Below are positions 15,910-24,384 of a stretch of 64,000 nt of DNA, piece by piece. The stretch is taken from positions 80,307 through 144,306 of the forward strand of contig JAUICH010000014.1 in assembly GCA_030427505.1 (NCBI GenBank), read 5' to 3'. Source of the stretch: Verrucomicrobiia bacterium. Lineage in GTDB: Bacteria > Verrucomicrobiota > Verrucomicrobiia > Verrucomicrobiales > DEV007. A program made the position numbers and the translations under genes. Position 1 is the first letter of the stretch, and the number at the start of each line of letters is the position of its first letter. The notes beneath the pieces are model-generated. The model was given only the letters and a program-made list of their open reading frames with translations. It was not told the origin of the DNA and did no database searches.

Positions 15910-16623
15910 ATGCACCGCTCGGTCCAGTGGCTTTGCCGCCGTTGCCGCTGGCTGGTTTTTCTCAGCCGCTGGTACCGGATTGTTCGCGACCGGTTCCGGG
16001 CGCCGACGGATAGCTTTTCTCAGCATGGGGAGGACCTGCTTTTTGCTCAGTTGCTGGAAGGGGCGGACATCACGGGTGGTGTCTATATCGACGTGGGGGC
16101 GAACCAGCCGACCCATGGCTCCAATACTTACCGGCTTTACCGGCAGGGCCTGCACGGCATCCTCATCGAGCCGGATGATTCCAATGCTCAGCTACTGCGC
16201 CGGGTGCGGCCGAAGGACATCGTGATCGAGGCGGTGGTGGGGGCCACGGCGGGTATCAGCCGTTTTTGTCATCATGTGTTTTCCGTGCTCAGCAGCCTGG
16301 AGGTGGCGGACATGGATGTGGTGCGGAAGACTGAGTATCTCCCGCGCGTCACGGTGGACAACGTGGTGGCCACGACGGGCGTGCCCTGGGTGTATCTGCT
16401 GTCGGTGGATACCGAGGGCAACGACCTGGAGGTCCTGAAAGGCGCGGAGCGCACGCTGCGGCGCACCTTTCTGGTCTGTGTGGAGGCCAATGCAAACCGA
16501 AAGAAGGCGAAGCTGACGGCTTACCTGGAACGTCATGGCTTCGAGCTTCGCGAAACCGCCGCCGTGAACCTAATCTTTCAGAAGGTGGGCGGCCTGGACG
16601 CGGTGGAGCGGGGAGAGTCGTGA
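15910..16623 (+). CDS. FkbM-family SAM-dependent methyltransferase
   Basis: This 237-residue protein has the FkbM pattern: FSQHGEDLL near residue 38, the SAM-binding loop YIDVGANQPTHGSNTYRLY, then GILIEPD and the later DTEGNDLEVLKGAE. FkbM-type enzymes O-methylate sugars or other hydroxyls in glycans and natural products. No signal peptide is predicted. It stands alone between spacers, so its substrate cannot be inferred from context, although a role in surface polysaccharide methylation would be usual. Confidence 0.88.
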   Translation: MHRSVQWLCRRCRWLVFLSRWYRIVRDRFRAPTDSFSQHGEDLLFAQLLEGADITGGVYIDVGANQPTHGSNTYRLYRQGLHGILIEPDDSNAQLLRRVRPKDIVIEAVVGATAGISRFCHHVFSVLSSLEVADMDVVRKTEYLPRVTVDNVVATTGVPWVYLLSVDTEGNDLEVLKGAERTLRRTFLVCVEANANRKKAKLTAYLERHGFELRETAAVNLIFQKVGGLDAVERGES

Positions 16624-16731
16624 AGCCCGGGTCCGCCCGGTTCGTGGCTCCGGGAGCGAGGAGTTGCTTGCGCGCCTCGTCCGGGCGGCGGAAGGTGCCT
16701 TGCCGCCGCTGCTGACTCCCACGCTGACGCC

Positions 16732-17523
16732 ATGTTTTTTCCCATCTCAGACGACGACCGGGAACTGTATAAACCGGCCCTGGTCACCACTGGGTTGCTG
16801 GTGCTGAACATCGGGGTGTTTGTGCTCCAGCTTCTGTTGGGGGAGGATTTCATTTATGGCTGGAGCGCCATCCCGGCGGAACTGACGCGGAACATCGACT
16901 TGGTCCGGCCCGTGCCGACTGGCATGATGGGGCCGGATGGGTTGCCCGCGGTCATCCCGCAGGCGCCGGGGCCGCACCCGATCTACCTCACGCTGCTGAC
17001 TTCCATGTTCATGCATGGCGGCTGGGCCCACATTGTGGGCAACATGCTCTACCTGTGGATTTTCGGGGACAACGTGGAGCATCGCTTCGGCCATGTGCGG
17101 TTCCTGGTCTTTTACCTGCTGAGCGGCCTAGTGGGCAGCGCGGCGCACATTGCTTTCAATGCCGATAGCGTGGTGCCCACGCTGGGCGCGAGCGGCGCTA
17201 TCTCGGGCGTCCTGGGGGCCTACATGGTGCTGTTTCCGCGGAACACGGTGTATGCCGTGGTCTTCTTTTTCTACGTGGTCTCCATTCCGGCGGTGCTGGT
17301 CATCGGGCTGTGGGCGCTGACGCAGTTTGTGTATGGCTTCGGCTCCATCGCGGTGACGGAGCAGACGGCGAGCGTCGCCTACATGGCGCACATCGGCGGG
17401 TTTGTGACCGGGGTGCTGGCGGGGTTGTGGTGCCGCTCGCAGTACCGCCGGGGCAAGGGCGAACCGGACAGCCTGTTCCGCCGCTACTATGCGCGCGATC
17501 CCAAAGGCCGCGAGTGGTGGTGA
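16732..17523 (+). CDS. Rhomboid-family intramembrane serine protease
   Basis: This 263-residue protein has six or more membrane segments. The catalytic serine is Ser154 in GASGAISG and the catalytic histidine is His220 in AHIGGF, both in membrane helices, as in rhomboids. An HGGWAHIVGNMLYLWIFG block (HGxxHxxxNM-like) precedes them, typical for the family. The loop between the first two helices is long (residues ~40-85). It would cleave membrane-anchored proteins in the inner membrane; its substrate is unknown. A two-hairpin 3' element lies 145 bp after its stop. Confidence 0.93.
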   Translation: MFFPISDDDRELYKPALVTTGLLVLNIGVFVLQLLLGEDFIYGWSAIPAELTRNIDLVRPVPTGMMGPDGLPAVIPQAPGPHPIYLTLLTSMFMHGGWAHIVGNMLYLWIFGDNVEHRFGHVRFLVFYLLSGLVGSAAHIAFNADSVVPTLGASGAISGVLGAYMVLFPRNTVYAVVFFFYVVSIPAVLVIGLWALTQFVYGFGSIAVTEQTASVAYMAHIGGFVTGVLAGLWCRSQYRRGKGEPDSLFRRYYARDPKGREWW

Positions 17524-17667
17524 GGGGATTGCCGGTTGGGATACGCCGATGCTTTCTGATTTTTACCCAACAAGTCACAATAGGTCTCGTCAGGCGTCTT
17601 TTGAGGTTGGAATGGGCCGTGAGAAGGGGTATGGGGAACGAAACGGGGAGAAAGCGAACGTCTTTTT

Positions 17668-17747
17668 CCCCCGCCGCGCCTCCGGCTACCCACCCCAGAG
17701 CGCCGAAAAAAGATTCGGCGCACTCTAGAGAAGCTTCGCTTCCCCGC
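17668..17747 (+). repeat. Dispersed two-hairpin element, copy 1
   Basis: Starts with CCCCCGCCGCGCCTCCGGC, then hairpin 1 (GCGCCGAA / TTCGGCGC), then hairpin 2 (GAAGC-TTC-GCTTC). It lies 145 bp after the rhomboid stop, on the same strand. Copies 2 and 3 are at 36201-36281 (minus) and 39244-39319 (plus). Confidence 0.8.
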
Positions 17748-18095
17748 AAAACCTGGGATTCGGTGGACATCTTCAGCGGACCCCGGCTTACTGTATGGGT
17801 TATGTGAAATATGGGTAACGATCAGGTTACTTTGGCGCAATCCCCATGGGATGCGCCGGACCTTCGGCCCTCGGAAAACCATTCGGGCACGATTTCCCAG
17901 GCCTGACGGCCTGGGCTGGTATGTGTTGGGCCTTCGGCCCTCCTTGAGCTTATTATGCAGTGGTTAGAGGCCAGATGCGGCTCTCCCCGTGCTTCTTTCT
18001 TGCCACAGGATTCGCGCTGGCCAGGGCAAGATCCGCATAGAGGAAACCCATGCCCCTGGCGGCACTTGCTTCAGCTCAGAGGGAACCGGGAAAAC

Positions 18096-18132
18096 AAAAA
18101 GCGCCACCCGGACGGACCGGGCGGCGCTTTTC
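18096..18132 (-). terminator. Rho-independent terminator of the outer-membrane barrel gene
   Basis: On the minus strand the arms AAAAGCGCC-GCCCGG and CCGGGT-GGCGCTTTTT surround a 5-base loop and run into TTTTTGTTTT, about 43 bp after the stop at 18175. The A-rich side means it could also work in the other direction. Confidence 0.85.
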
Positions 18133-18174
18133 GAAGACAGAAGTTGAGAAAAATCTACTTCAATGGATGTCCCG

Positions 18175-18720
18175 TTAGAACGAGACGCTGACACCGATTT
18201 CGAAACCGAAATCGTCCAGATCGTCGAACTCGGCGGAAACTCCGGCGATCGAACCGCTGACTTCGTTGATGTAGATGTAGCGAATGCCGCCAGTCAGATG
18301 GAAATTCGGGGCGAGTTCGTAGACCAGTCCGGCGAAGGCCTGGGCCGTGAAGCCCTCGTCATCGGCGGAGCCGTAGTCTTCCACGTCCACTTCCACGAAG
18401 GAAACGCCCAGTCCGGCGCCAAAATAGGCGGAAAGCGGGCCTCCCAGGAGGACTTCGCCGCGGTAGTTGACCATCAGGGGAACGACATCCACGTCCACAT
18501 CGGTATCGAAAACGGTCTCTTCCCGGCCCGCGTAGCCGAGTTCCACTTCCACGCCATTGGACAAGATGTCGGTGGAGCTAAACACATAGCCGAACCGGCC
18601 CGTGAAAAACTCTTCTTCGGAATCGGTGAGATATCCAAAGGATCCACCGACGTAAGGTTCGGCCTGCGCCACCGTCGCGGTGAAGACCAGGCCGAGAATA
18701 AGGAAAAGGGAAGTCTTCAT
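18175..18720 (-). CDS. Outer-membrane beta-barrel protein (OmpA/OmpW-like porin fold)
   Basis: The ATG at 18720 gives signal peptide MKTSLFLILGLVFTATVAQA, with GGAGG 12 bp upstream; an upstream in-frame ATG at 18732 overlaps that site. The mature ~160 residues alternate polar and aromatic/hydrophobic residues in eight or so strands (PYVGGSFGYL, GVEVELGYAG, AYFGAGLGVSF, AQAFAGLVYEL, LTGGIRYIYI) and end in Phe (GVSVSF), the outer-membrane assembly signal. Acidic loops (DTDVDVDVV, EFDDLDDFG) may bind cations. It probably sits in the outer membrane with an unknown passenger or structural role. Single-gene transcript, judging by the terminator. Confidence 0.88.
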   Translation of the reverse strand: MKTSLFLILGLVFTATVAQAEPYVGGSFGYLTDSEEEFFTGRFGYVFSSTDILSNGVEVELGYAGREETVFDTDVDVDVVPLMVNYRGEVLLGGPLSAYFGAGLGVSFVEVDVEDYGSADDEGFTAQAFAGLVYELAPNFHLTGGIRYIYINEVSGSIAGVSAEFDDLDDFGFEIGVSVSF

Positions 18721-18885
18721 ACTTGCATCCATCCTCCAGGAACTCTTCAGGGTCAAGCGAATAGTTAACCTCTGAATGAGCCCAAGAAATTGACTGTTAA
18801 GCGGTTCCGAAGATACGGCTGAGTTGTGGAAAACGCCTCAATCTTATAGGTTCCGGTCCCGGGTGAGACGCATTGGTGATGCTAG

Positions 18886-19174
18886 GCAGTGTGGACAAAC
18901 TGGAGAACGGACCGGAAATGAAGCAAAGGAAAGAGAACTCAGCGCCGCGAAGCGGCGACTACTTGGAGACGCGGCCCATTTTTATCCCGCCTTTGCGGGC
19001 TCTGCCGACACCTTTCGCTTCGCTCCAGGGGGTTGCGAGCCGCTTCGCGGCCGAAGCAGTCTGCCTGGCTTCGTTCCCGCTCACTCTATTGGGGGTAGGC
19101 CCAATACCGTTCACGGAGCCTTGCCAGCCCAAAAATGATCTCGCGCCGCTCCGCCCCCAACTTGTCCACACTGC
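18886..19174. mobile_element. MITE-like element, copy 1 (289 bp, ~30-bp imperfect terminal inverted repeats)
   Basis: The left end GCAGTGTGGACAAACTGG and the inverted right end GCAGTGTGGACAAGTTGG share 13 perfect bases and then TGG...CGGA.CGG. Nearly the whole element recurs in inverted orientation at 63796-64000, about 90% identical, except that copy 2 lacks an internal segment of about 80 bp. It has no transposase gene. It lies 166 bp upstream of the barrel gene start and 54 bp beyond the esterase gene's end. Both copies are preceded by CTAG on the + strand side, but no duplication flanks the right end here. Confidence 0.8.
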
Positions 19175-19227
19175 AAAATCCTCGTGCGAAAACTGGTTTG
19201 GAAATCTTCTTTTGCCTCGGGTTGGAT

Positions 19228-20142
19228 TCACTCGCCAGAGACCAGTCCCCGCACCTCCATCCAGTCCTCCACGAGGCCGGTCCAGTCTTCGATGGGGTCT
19301 TCCGTGTCGCGCATGCCGAAGCCGTGGCCGCCGCTGACGAAGACGTGCAGTTCGGCGGGAATCTTGTGCTGCTTCAGCGCGAGGTAAAAGCGGGCGCTGC
19401 CTTCGGCGGAAATGCGGTCGTTGTCCGCGTGGAACAGGATGGCGGGCGGGGTGTCGTCCGTGACTTTGAATTGAGGGGCCAGTTGGCCGGGGGTCTGCTC
19501 GTCGAGAAGGTAGGCGGGATACACCAGCACGCCAAAGTCAGGGCGGCAGCTCACGGAGTCGATGGCCTCGTCCTGGGGGTAGGTGCGGGTTTCGTAGTTT
19601 GTCATGGCCATGGCCGCCAGGTTACCGCCGGCGGAGAAGCCCAGGATGCCGATCTTGTCCGGATCGATACCCCATTCCGCGGCGTTTTTCCGCGTCAGGC
19701 TGATGGCCCGCTGGGCGTCTTCCAGGGGGGCCTCGTAGACCGGACGGCCTTCGCGGCGGGGGACGCGGTATTTCAGGAGGATGGCGGTGACGCCTCCCTG
19801 GTTCAGCCATTCGCAGACCTGGGTGCCTTCGTGCTCGTAGGCCAGGATGTTGTAGCCGCCGCCCGGGCAGACGATGACCGCCGTGCCGTTTTTGGGCTTG
19901 TCAGGATGAAAGATGGTGATGCTCGGTACCGTCACATCCGTGAGACGAATGACTTTCGGATTTTCGCCCTCCTTTTCGACGAAACGCTCGGGACCCAGTT
20001 CGCCCGGCTCACCGGCCAGGCCTTCCGGAAAGAGCTTGATGGGTTCGGACACCTCTCCGGCGGTCGCAATCGTAACGGTTAGTAAGAAGAGACCGCTGAG
20101 GGAAAGACAAACGGCGGGAAGGAGAAGGGAGGCTTTCTTCAT
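19228..20142 (-). CDS. Secreted alpha/beta-hydrolase (acetyl-xylan-esterase/BD-FAE-like)
   Basis: This 304-residue protein starts with a signal peptide (KKASLLLPAVCLSLSGLFLLTVTIATAG). Residues ~80 on hold the oxyanion region VIVCPGGGY, then the nucleophile elbow GFSAGG near residue 173, an acid residue near FHADNDRIS and the final histidine in SGGHGFGM. This arrangement matches esterases of the Aes/BD-FAE type that remove acetyl or feruloyl groups from plant polysaccharide. It would work in the periplasm or outside. It fits the polysaccharide-handling profile of this genome. Confidence 0.88.
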   Translation of the reverse strand: MKKASLLLPAVCLSLSGLFLLTVTIATAGEVSEPIKLFPEGLAGEPGELGPERFVEKEGENPKVIRLTDVTVPSITIFHPDKPKNGTAVIVCPGGGYNILAYEHEGTQVCEWLNQGGVTAILLKYRVPRREGRPVYEAPLEDAQRAISLTRKNAAEWGIDPDKIGILGFSAGGNLAAMAMTNYETRTYPQDEAIDSVSCRPDFGVLVYPAYLLDEQTPGQLAPQFKVTDDTPPAILFHADNDRISAEGSARFYLALKQHKIPAELHVFVSGGHGFGMRDTEDPIEDWTGLVEDWMEVRGLVSGE

Positions 20143-20523
20143 CCATCCTCGCTACCGAAACCTTTAGGCAAATGCCAGCAGTATTTGGCGCTAATGATTA
20201 CAAACACCTTGTGAATTTATACCGAGAAAATTCACAAGATATCGAATATAATTTCCCATAGCCTGTCTAAAATATTGAGAAGATTCCTGTAGAACCGGAA
20301 ACTTTTTTTGAAACCCCAAAAGCCCAAAAACGGCGAATAGCCGCCTGACCACAACGTAAACCAATCAAACCACGGACCCTCCCTCAATGAAGGACGGTCC
20401 GGAAAAGTCCCCCCACGAGAGGGAAGCCCAGATCCAAAGCCAGGAAGCAAAGCTTCAATTTCAGGAGAGAACTCGGAATACGCGAAAAGCAGACGGCCAT
20501 CTGTCGCTGAAGGGCGCACAGAA
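20143..20523. other. 381-bp divergent intergenic region with AT-rich hairpin
   Basis: Lies between the esterase (minus) and the lipid operon (plus), so it should hold both promoters. It contains the palindrome at 20208-20238 (separate entry). An AAGGG sequence (20507-20512) sits about 11 bp before the patatin start. No gene is supported in it. Confidence 0.55.
20208..20238. promoter_or_regulatory. Perfect 11-bp inverted repeat, possible operator
   Basis: Arms CTTGTGAATTT and AAATTCACAAG enclose a 9-base spacer in AT-rich DNA, 66-96 bp upstream of the esterase start and 286-316 bp upstream of the patatin start. This could be a repressor site or a hairpin. No T-run follows, so a terminator is unlikely. 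Confidence 0.5.
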
Positions 20524-21564
20524 ATGCCTGCGAATACGTCCAGAATCAACGGTCATAACGGTCACAACGGCCATCACAATGGTCAAGATCATCGCACTTC
20601 CCATTCCACGGGTTGGCTCCCCTGGAACAAAGTGCAGGATTGGGTGGCCCGGCTGACCGGTCCCGAAGAAGAACGGCCCAAGGTGGGGCTGGCCCTGTCG
20701 GCTGGCGGCGCCAAGGGGCTCGCGCACGTCGGGGTCATCCAGGTCCTCGAAGAAAACGGCATCGAGGTGGATGCCATCGCTGGTTCCAGCATGGGAGCTT
20801 ATGTCGGGTCCCTGTGGGCCGCCGGCTATAATGGCCGGGAACTGGAAGGCCTGGCCGCCACCATGAAGTCCTGGAAGGACGTCATTAGCCTTATGGACCC
20901 GGTCTTTCCGCCGCGGCGCGGTTTCCTGAAAGGTCACCGGAACGCCTCCCGCCTGCGCAAGTCGCTGGGTAGGATGCGCTTCAAAGACTTGGACAAGGAC
21001 CTTTACGTCATTGCCACGGAACTCGATTCCTTCGCCCGGACGGTCTTTCACGAAGGAGACGTGGTGGACGCCGTCATGGCCAGTGCCGCCATTCCCGGAG
21101 TCTGCGAACCGGTGAAGTTGAACGGCATCGAATACCTGGACGGCGGCGTTTGCGATCCGCTGCCGGTGAGCGTGCTGAAGCAGGCCGGGATGGACTACAT
21201 CATCGCGGTGAGTGTCCTGCCCACGGTCGAAGAACTCAACGAAGGCCGATACGGACACCTCGACCCGGACCGGAAACGGAACGCCTTCCAGAAAGCGGGT
21301 GCCTGGCTGAACAAGCACCTGAACTACTTCGCCAAGGGCAACCTGCTCGACATTCTGCGGGGCGCGGCGATGGGCTCGCAAATGCGGCTCATCGAAACCA
21401 GCGCCGCCCAGGCGAACGTGGTCATCCGCCCCATCGTGAACGATTCGCTCTGGCACGACTACAACAAGTACCAGCGCTACATCCAAGTGGGCCGGGAAGC
21501 CGCCACGGCGGCGTTGCCTCAACTGGAAGAATATTTCATCAACCCCCAAAAACAATGCGCCTGA
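20524..21564 (+). CDS. Patatin-like phospholipase, first gene of lipid catabolism operon
   Basis: This 346-residue protein begins with a His/Asn/Gly-rich leader (NGHNGHNGHHNGQDH, residues ~9-23). The patatin core follows: GGAKGLAHVG (oxyanion hole), the nucleophile Ser89 in GSSMG, and the catalytic Asp206 in the DGG motif. It hydrolyses acyl chains from phospholipids or acylglycerols. Its stop overlaps the start of the acyl-CoA ligase gene by 10 bp, and three beta-oxidation genes follow, so released fatty acids would be activated and degraded by the products of the same operon. The histidine-rich leader is not usual and could bind metal. Confidence 0.9.
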   Translation: MPANTSRINGHNGHNGHHNGQDHRTSHSTGWLPWNKVQDWVARLTGPEEERPKVGLALSAGGAKGLAHVGVIQVLEENGIEVDAIAGSSMGAYVGSLWAAGYNGRELEGLAATMKSWKDVISLMDPVFPPRRGFLKGHRNASRLRKSLGRMRFKDLDKDLYVIATELDSFARTVFHEGDVVDAVMASAAIPGVCEPVKLNGIEYLDGGVCDPLPVSVLKQAGMDYIIAVSVLPTVEELNEGRYGHLDPDRKRNAFQKAGAWLNKHLNYFAKGNLLDILRGAAMGSQMRLIETSAAQANVVIRPIVNDSLWHDYNKYQRYIQVGREAATAALPQLEEYFINPQKQCA

Positions 21565-23138
21565 GATCAAAGAAAGTCCTGACCAGGGACTGGGACCAAC
21601 TGGACCCGTATGAACTGCGGGAGCGACAGTTGTCCCGGCTGAGGTGGTTTCTGTCCACCCGGGTGATTCCCTTTTCCGCCCACTACGGGAAAGTATTCCG
21701 GGAGAGTGGCGTGGAACCGGAAGACATCCGGAGCTTTTCCGACCTGGCCCGCCTGCCGTTTACCAGTAAGCTGGACCTGCTGAACACGCCGGAAAATCCG
21801 AACCGGGCGCGGGACTTTGTCCTCATCCCGGACGAGGCCGTGCTGCGCCGCCGGCCGGAGGTTATCTTCAGCGTGCTGCGCCGGGGCAAGAAGAAGACCC
21901 AGGCGCGGCTGGCGGAAGAGTTCCGCCCCATCCTGATGACGGCCACCACGGGCCGGTCCAGCGATCCGGTGCCTTTCCTCTATACCCAGCATGACCTGGA
22001 CAACCTGGCCATGACGGGCCGCCGCATGATGGAGGTCTGTAATTCCAAGCCAGAGTACCGTCACCTGAACCTCTTTCCCTACGCGCCGCACCTGGCCTTC
22101 TGGCAGATGCACTACGCGGGGCTGGGGTTTAATACCTTCTGCCTCAGCAGCGGGGGCGGGAAGGTCATGGGCACGTCAGGGAACGTCGCCATGATCAAAA
22201 AGATTCAGCCCGATGCCCTGATCGGCATGCCCACCTTCCTCTACCACGTGCTGCAACAGGCCGTGTGCGACGACGCGCGGAACCCGAACATCCAGCGCAT
22301 CGTGCTGGGCGGCGAGAAAGTGCCCGAAGGCATGCGCCGGAAGCTGAAAGCCCTGTGCGCGGAACTGGGTTCCAGCAAAGTGGAAGTGATTTCCACCTAT
22401 GGCTTTACCGAGGCCAAGGCCGCCTGGCCGGAGTGTCCGGCCCCCGAAGGCGAAATGCCCAGCGGCTTCCACCTGTTCCCGGACCTGGGACTCGTGGAAG
22501 TGATCGACCCGGAAACCGGGAAACCTCAGCCGGAAGGGGTGGGGGGCGAGATCGTCTTCACCGCCCTGAACAGCCGGGGCACGGTGGTCTTCCGCTACCG
22601 CACTGGGGACTACATCGAGCATGGGCTAACCTACGAAATGTGCCCGCACTGCGGCAGGCGCGCCCCGCGTCTGGTGGGCAAGATTTCCCGCGTGTCGAAC
22701 TTCCGCCAGCTGAAGCTGGACAAGATAAAAGGCACGCTGGTGGACTTCAACGAGCTGGAGCACGTCCTGGACGACATCGACGGCATCGGCGCCTGGCAGA
22801 TCGAACTGCGCAAGGTGAATGACGATCCGTATGAGGCAGACGAGATCGTGGTGCATGCCAGCCTGAGCGGCGACGGCGGGAAGACCGAAATGAAGCGCCA
22901 GATCGAACGGCGCATGCGCGTGGCCACGGAAGTCAGCCCGAACCGGGTGGAATTCCACGACGCGGAAACCCTGCGCCGCCTGCACGGCGTGGGTGAAAAC
23001 CTGAAAGAAGAGAAAGTGGCCGACCACCGGCCCAAAGCGGTGGCGCCAGAGAAAACTCACAACGGCTCAAGCCAACCCAAACCCGATAACCACGGGGACA
23101 ACGAACATGAAATTCTCGAAGAAACCAGTCATCGTTGA
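21555..23138 (+). CDS. PaaK-type acyl-CoA ligase (AMP-forming), fatty-acid activation
   Basis: Start ATG 21555 overlaps the patatin gene by 10 bp (longer upstream frame is a shadow). The 527-residue product has TATTGRSSDPVPF (adenylation loop) near residue 131, STYGFTEAKAAWP, YRTGDYIEHG and ISRVSNFRQLKLDKIKGTLVDF (hinge/C-terminal domain). A CPHCG motif lies just before the hinge, as in phenylacetate-CoA ligase relatives. Its C-terminal ~30 residues are hydrophilic. It would make acyl-CoA from the fatty acids freed upstream; exact chain preference is unknown. Its end overlaps the thiolase start by 32 bp, so translation is tightly coupled. Confidence 0.85.
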   Translation: MRLRSKKVLTRDWDQLDPYELRERQLSRLRWFLSTRVIPFSAHYGKVFRESGVEPEDIRSFSDLARLPFTSKLDLLNTPENPNRARDFVLIPDEAVLRRRPEVIFSVLRRGKKKTQARLAEEFRPILMTATTGRSSDPVPFLYTQHDLDNLAMTGRRMMEVCNSKPEYRHLNLFPYAPHLAFWQMHYAGLGFNTFCLSSGGGKVMGTSGNVAMIKKIQPDALIGMPTFLYHVLQQAVCDDARNPNIQRIVLGGEKVPEGMRRKLKALCAELGSSKVEVISTYGFTEAKAAWPECPAPEGEMPSGFHLFPDLGLVEVIDPETGKPQPEGVGGEIVFTALNSRGTVVFRYRTGDYIEHGLTYEMCPHCGRRAPRLVGKISRVSNFRQLKLDKIKGTLVDFNELEHVLDDIDGIGAWQIELRKVNDDPYEADEIVVHASLSGDGGKTEMKRQIERRMRVATEVSPNRVEFHDAETLRRLHGVGENLKEEKVADHRPKAVAPEKTHNGSSQPKPDNHGDNEHEILEETSHR

Positions 23139-24363
23139 CGGGGTACGCACCCCGTTTTGCAAGATGGGCACCAGCCTGGCGCGGCTAGACGCCGCGGAAC
23201 TGGGCCGGACCGCCGTAAACGCTTTGCTCGCACGGACCGGCATCGATCCTGGGCTGATCGATGAGACGCTGATTGGTTGCGTCTCGCAGCCGGTCCATGC
23301 GGCAAATGTGGCGCGAGTCATCGCGCTGCGGGCGGGCGTGCCCCAGGACAAGCCCGCCGTGACCGTGCACCGGAACTGCGCCAGCGGCCTGGAGTCCCTG
23401 ACGGACGCCGCGCTGCGCATCGAGGCCGGCGCGGGTGACGTCTTTTTGATAGGCGGCACGGAAAGCATGACACAGGTCCCGCTCCTGTTCTCGCTCTCCG
23501 CTGCCGCGAAGTTTGCCGCCCTCAGCCGGGCCAAACAGTTTGGCGCCCGGCTGGGCGCGATGGCCCAGTTCCGCCCGGAGGACTTCGCGCCCATCATCGG
23601 CCTGAAGCTGGGCCTCACGGACCCGGTGTCCGGCCTGAACATGGGCGAGACCGCCGAGCTGCTGGCGCGCGAGTACGGCATCAGCCGGGACGCGCAGGAT
23701 GAGTTCGCCTTAGAATCCCACCGCAAGGCCGCCGCGGGCCGCGAGCGGCTGGCCGAAGAGATCGTGCCCGCGTATGTGCCGTCCGACAAGGGCAAGGGCT
23801 ACGCGGACTTCGACAACGGCGTGCGGGAAGATTCCTCCCTGGAAGCGCTGGGTAAGCTGAAGCCGATGTTCGACCGCAAGACCGGCACGGTCACGGCGGG
23901 GAATTCCTCCCAGATCACCGACGGCGCGGCCATGCTGCTGGTCATGTCGGAGGAAAAGGCGGAAGCCTTGGGCCTGGAACCGCTGGGCCGCATTACGAGC
24001 GCTCAGTACACCGGCTGCGATCCGGCCCGGATGGGTCTGGGTCCCGTGTCCGCGATTTCCGATCTCAGCGAAGCCACCGGGCTGAAACCCGCCGACGCGG
24101 ACGTGGTGGAGATCAATGAAGCCTTCGCCGCCCAGGTGCTGGCGGTCCTGAAAGAATTGGAAGCGCGGGGCCTGCCCGTGCCGGTGGAACGTCTGAACCC
24201 GAATGGCGGCGCCATCGCCCTGGGCCACCCCGTGGGCGCCACAGGCAGCCGCCTGGCCTTGACCGCCCTGAAAGAACTGAAACGAACCGGCGGACGCCGG
24301 GCCCTGGTTTCCCTCTGCGTGGGGGGCGGACAGGGCGCCGCAGTCTGGCTGGAATCCGTCTAA
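23107..24363 (+). CDS. Acetyl-CoA acyltransferase (thiolase)
   Basis: This 418-residue thiolase has the acyl-accepting Cys91 in HRNCASGLESL, the NEAFAAQ motif, the GHPVGATGSR histidine block and the terminal CVGGGQG with the second catalytic cysteine. It performs the last step of beta-oxidation, releasing acetyl-CoA. The start overlaps the ligase gene by 32 bp and the FadB/FadJ-like gene begins 21 bp after its stop, consistent with a trifunctional beta-oxidation complex. Confidence 0.95.
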   Translation: MKFSKKPVIVDGVRTPFCKMGTSLARLDAAELGRTAVNALLARTGIDPGLIDETLIGCVSQPVHAANVARVIALRAGVPQDKPAVTVHRNCASGLESLTDAALRIEAGAGDVFLIGGTESMTQVPLLFSLSAAAKFAALSRAKQFGARLGAMAQFRPEDFAPIIGLKLGLTDPVSGLNMGETAELLAREYGISRDAQDEFALESHRKAAAGRERLAEEIVPAYVPSDKGKGYADFDNGVREDSSLEALGKLKPMFDRKTGTVTAGNSSQITDGAAMLLVMSEEKAEALGLEPLGRITSAQYTGCDPARMGLGPVSAISDLSEATGLKPADADVVEINEAFAAQVLAVLKELEARGLPVPVERLNPNGGAIALGHPVGATGSRLALTALKELKRTGGRRALVSLCVGGGQGAAVWLESV

Positions 24364-24384
24364 CCTTTTCCCCAACCCACCATC

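Larger units (their letters stand above)
17524..18174. other. 651-bp spacer holding a two-hairpin element and palindromic repeats
   Basis: No gene is supported. 17668-17747 is one of three copies of a dispersed two-hairpin element (separate entry). About 17850-17945 contains palindromes such as GGCCTTCGGCC and CCAGGCC-TGAC-GGCCTGG. 18096-18132 is a terminator serving the minus-strand barrel gene. Confidence 0.6.

Noticed and set aside
18163..18768. Plus-strand frame opposite the outer-membrane barrel gene
   Set aside because: Antisense to a gene with a clear signal peptide, ribosome-binding site and C-terminal Phe.
18873..19337. Open frames inside the MITE
   Set aside because: They coincide with the repeat and its flank; no conserved protein pattern.
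19135..20082. Plus-strand frame of ~315 residues opposite the esterase
   Set aside because: Antisense to the esterase with its GFSAGG motif; the product shows no family features.
21150..21554. N-terminal extension of the acyl-CoA ligase into the patatin gene
   Set aside because: This part is the other-frame shadow of the patatin gene; the ATG at 21555 starts the family-like sequence.
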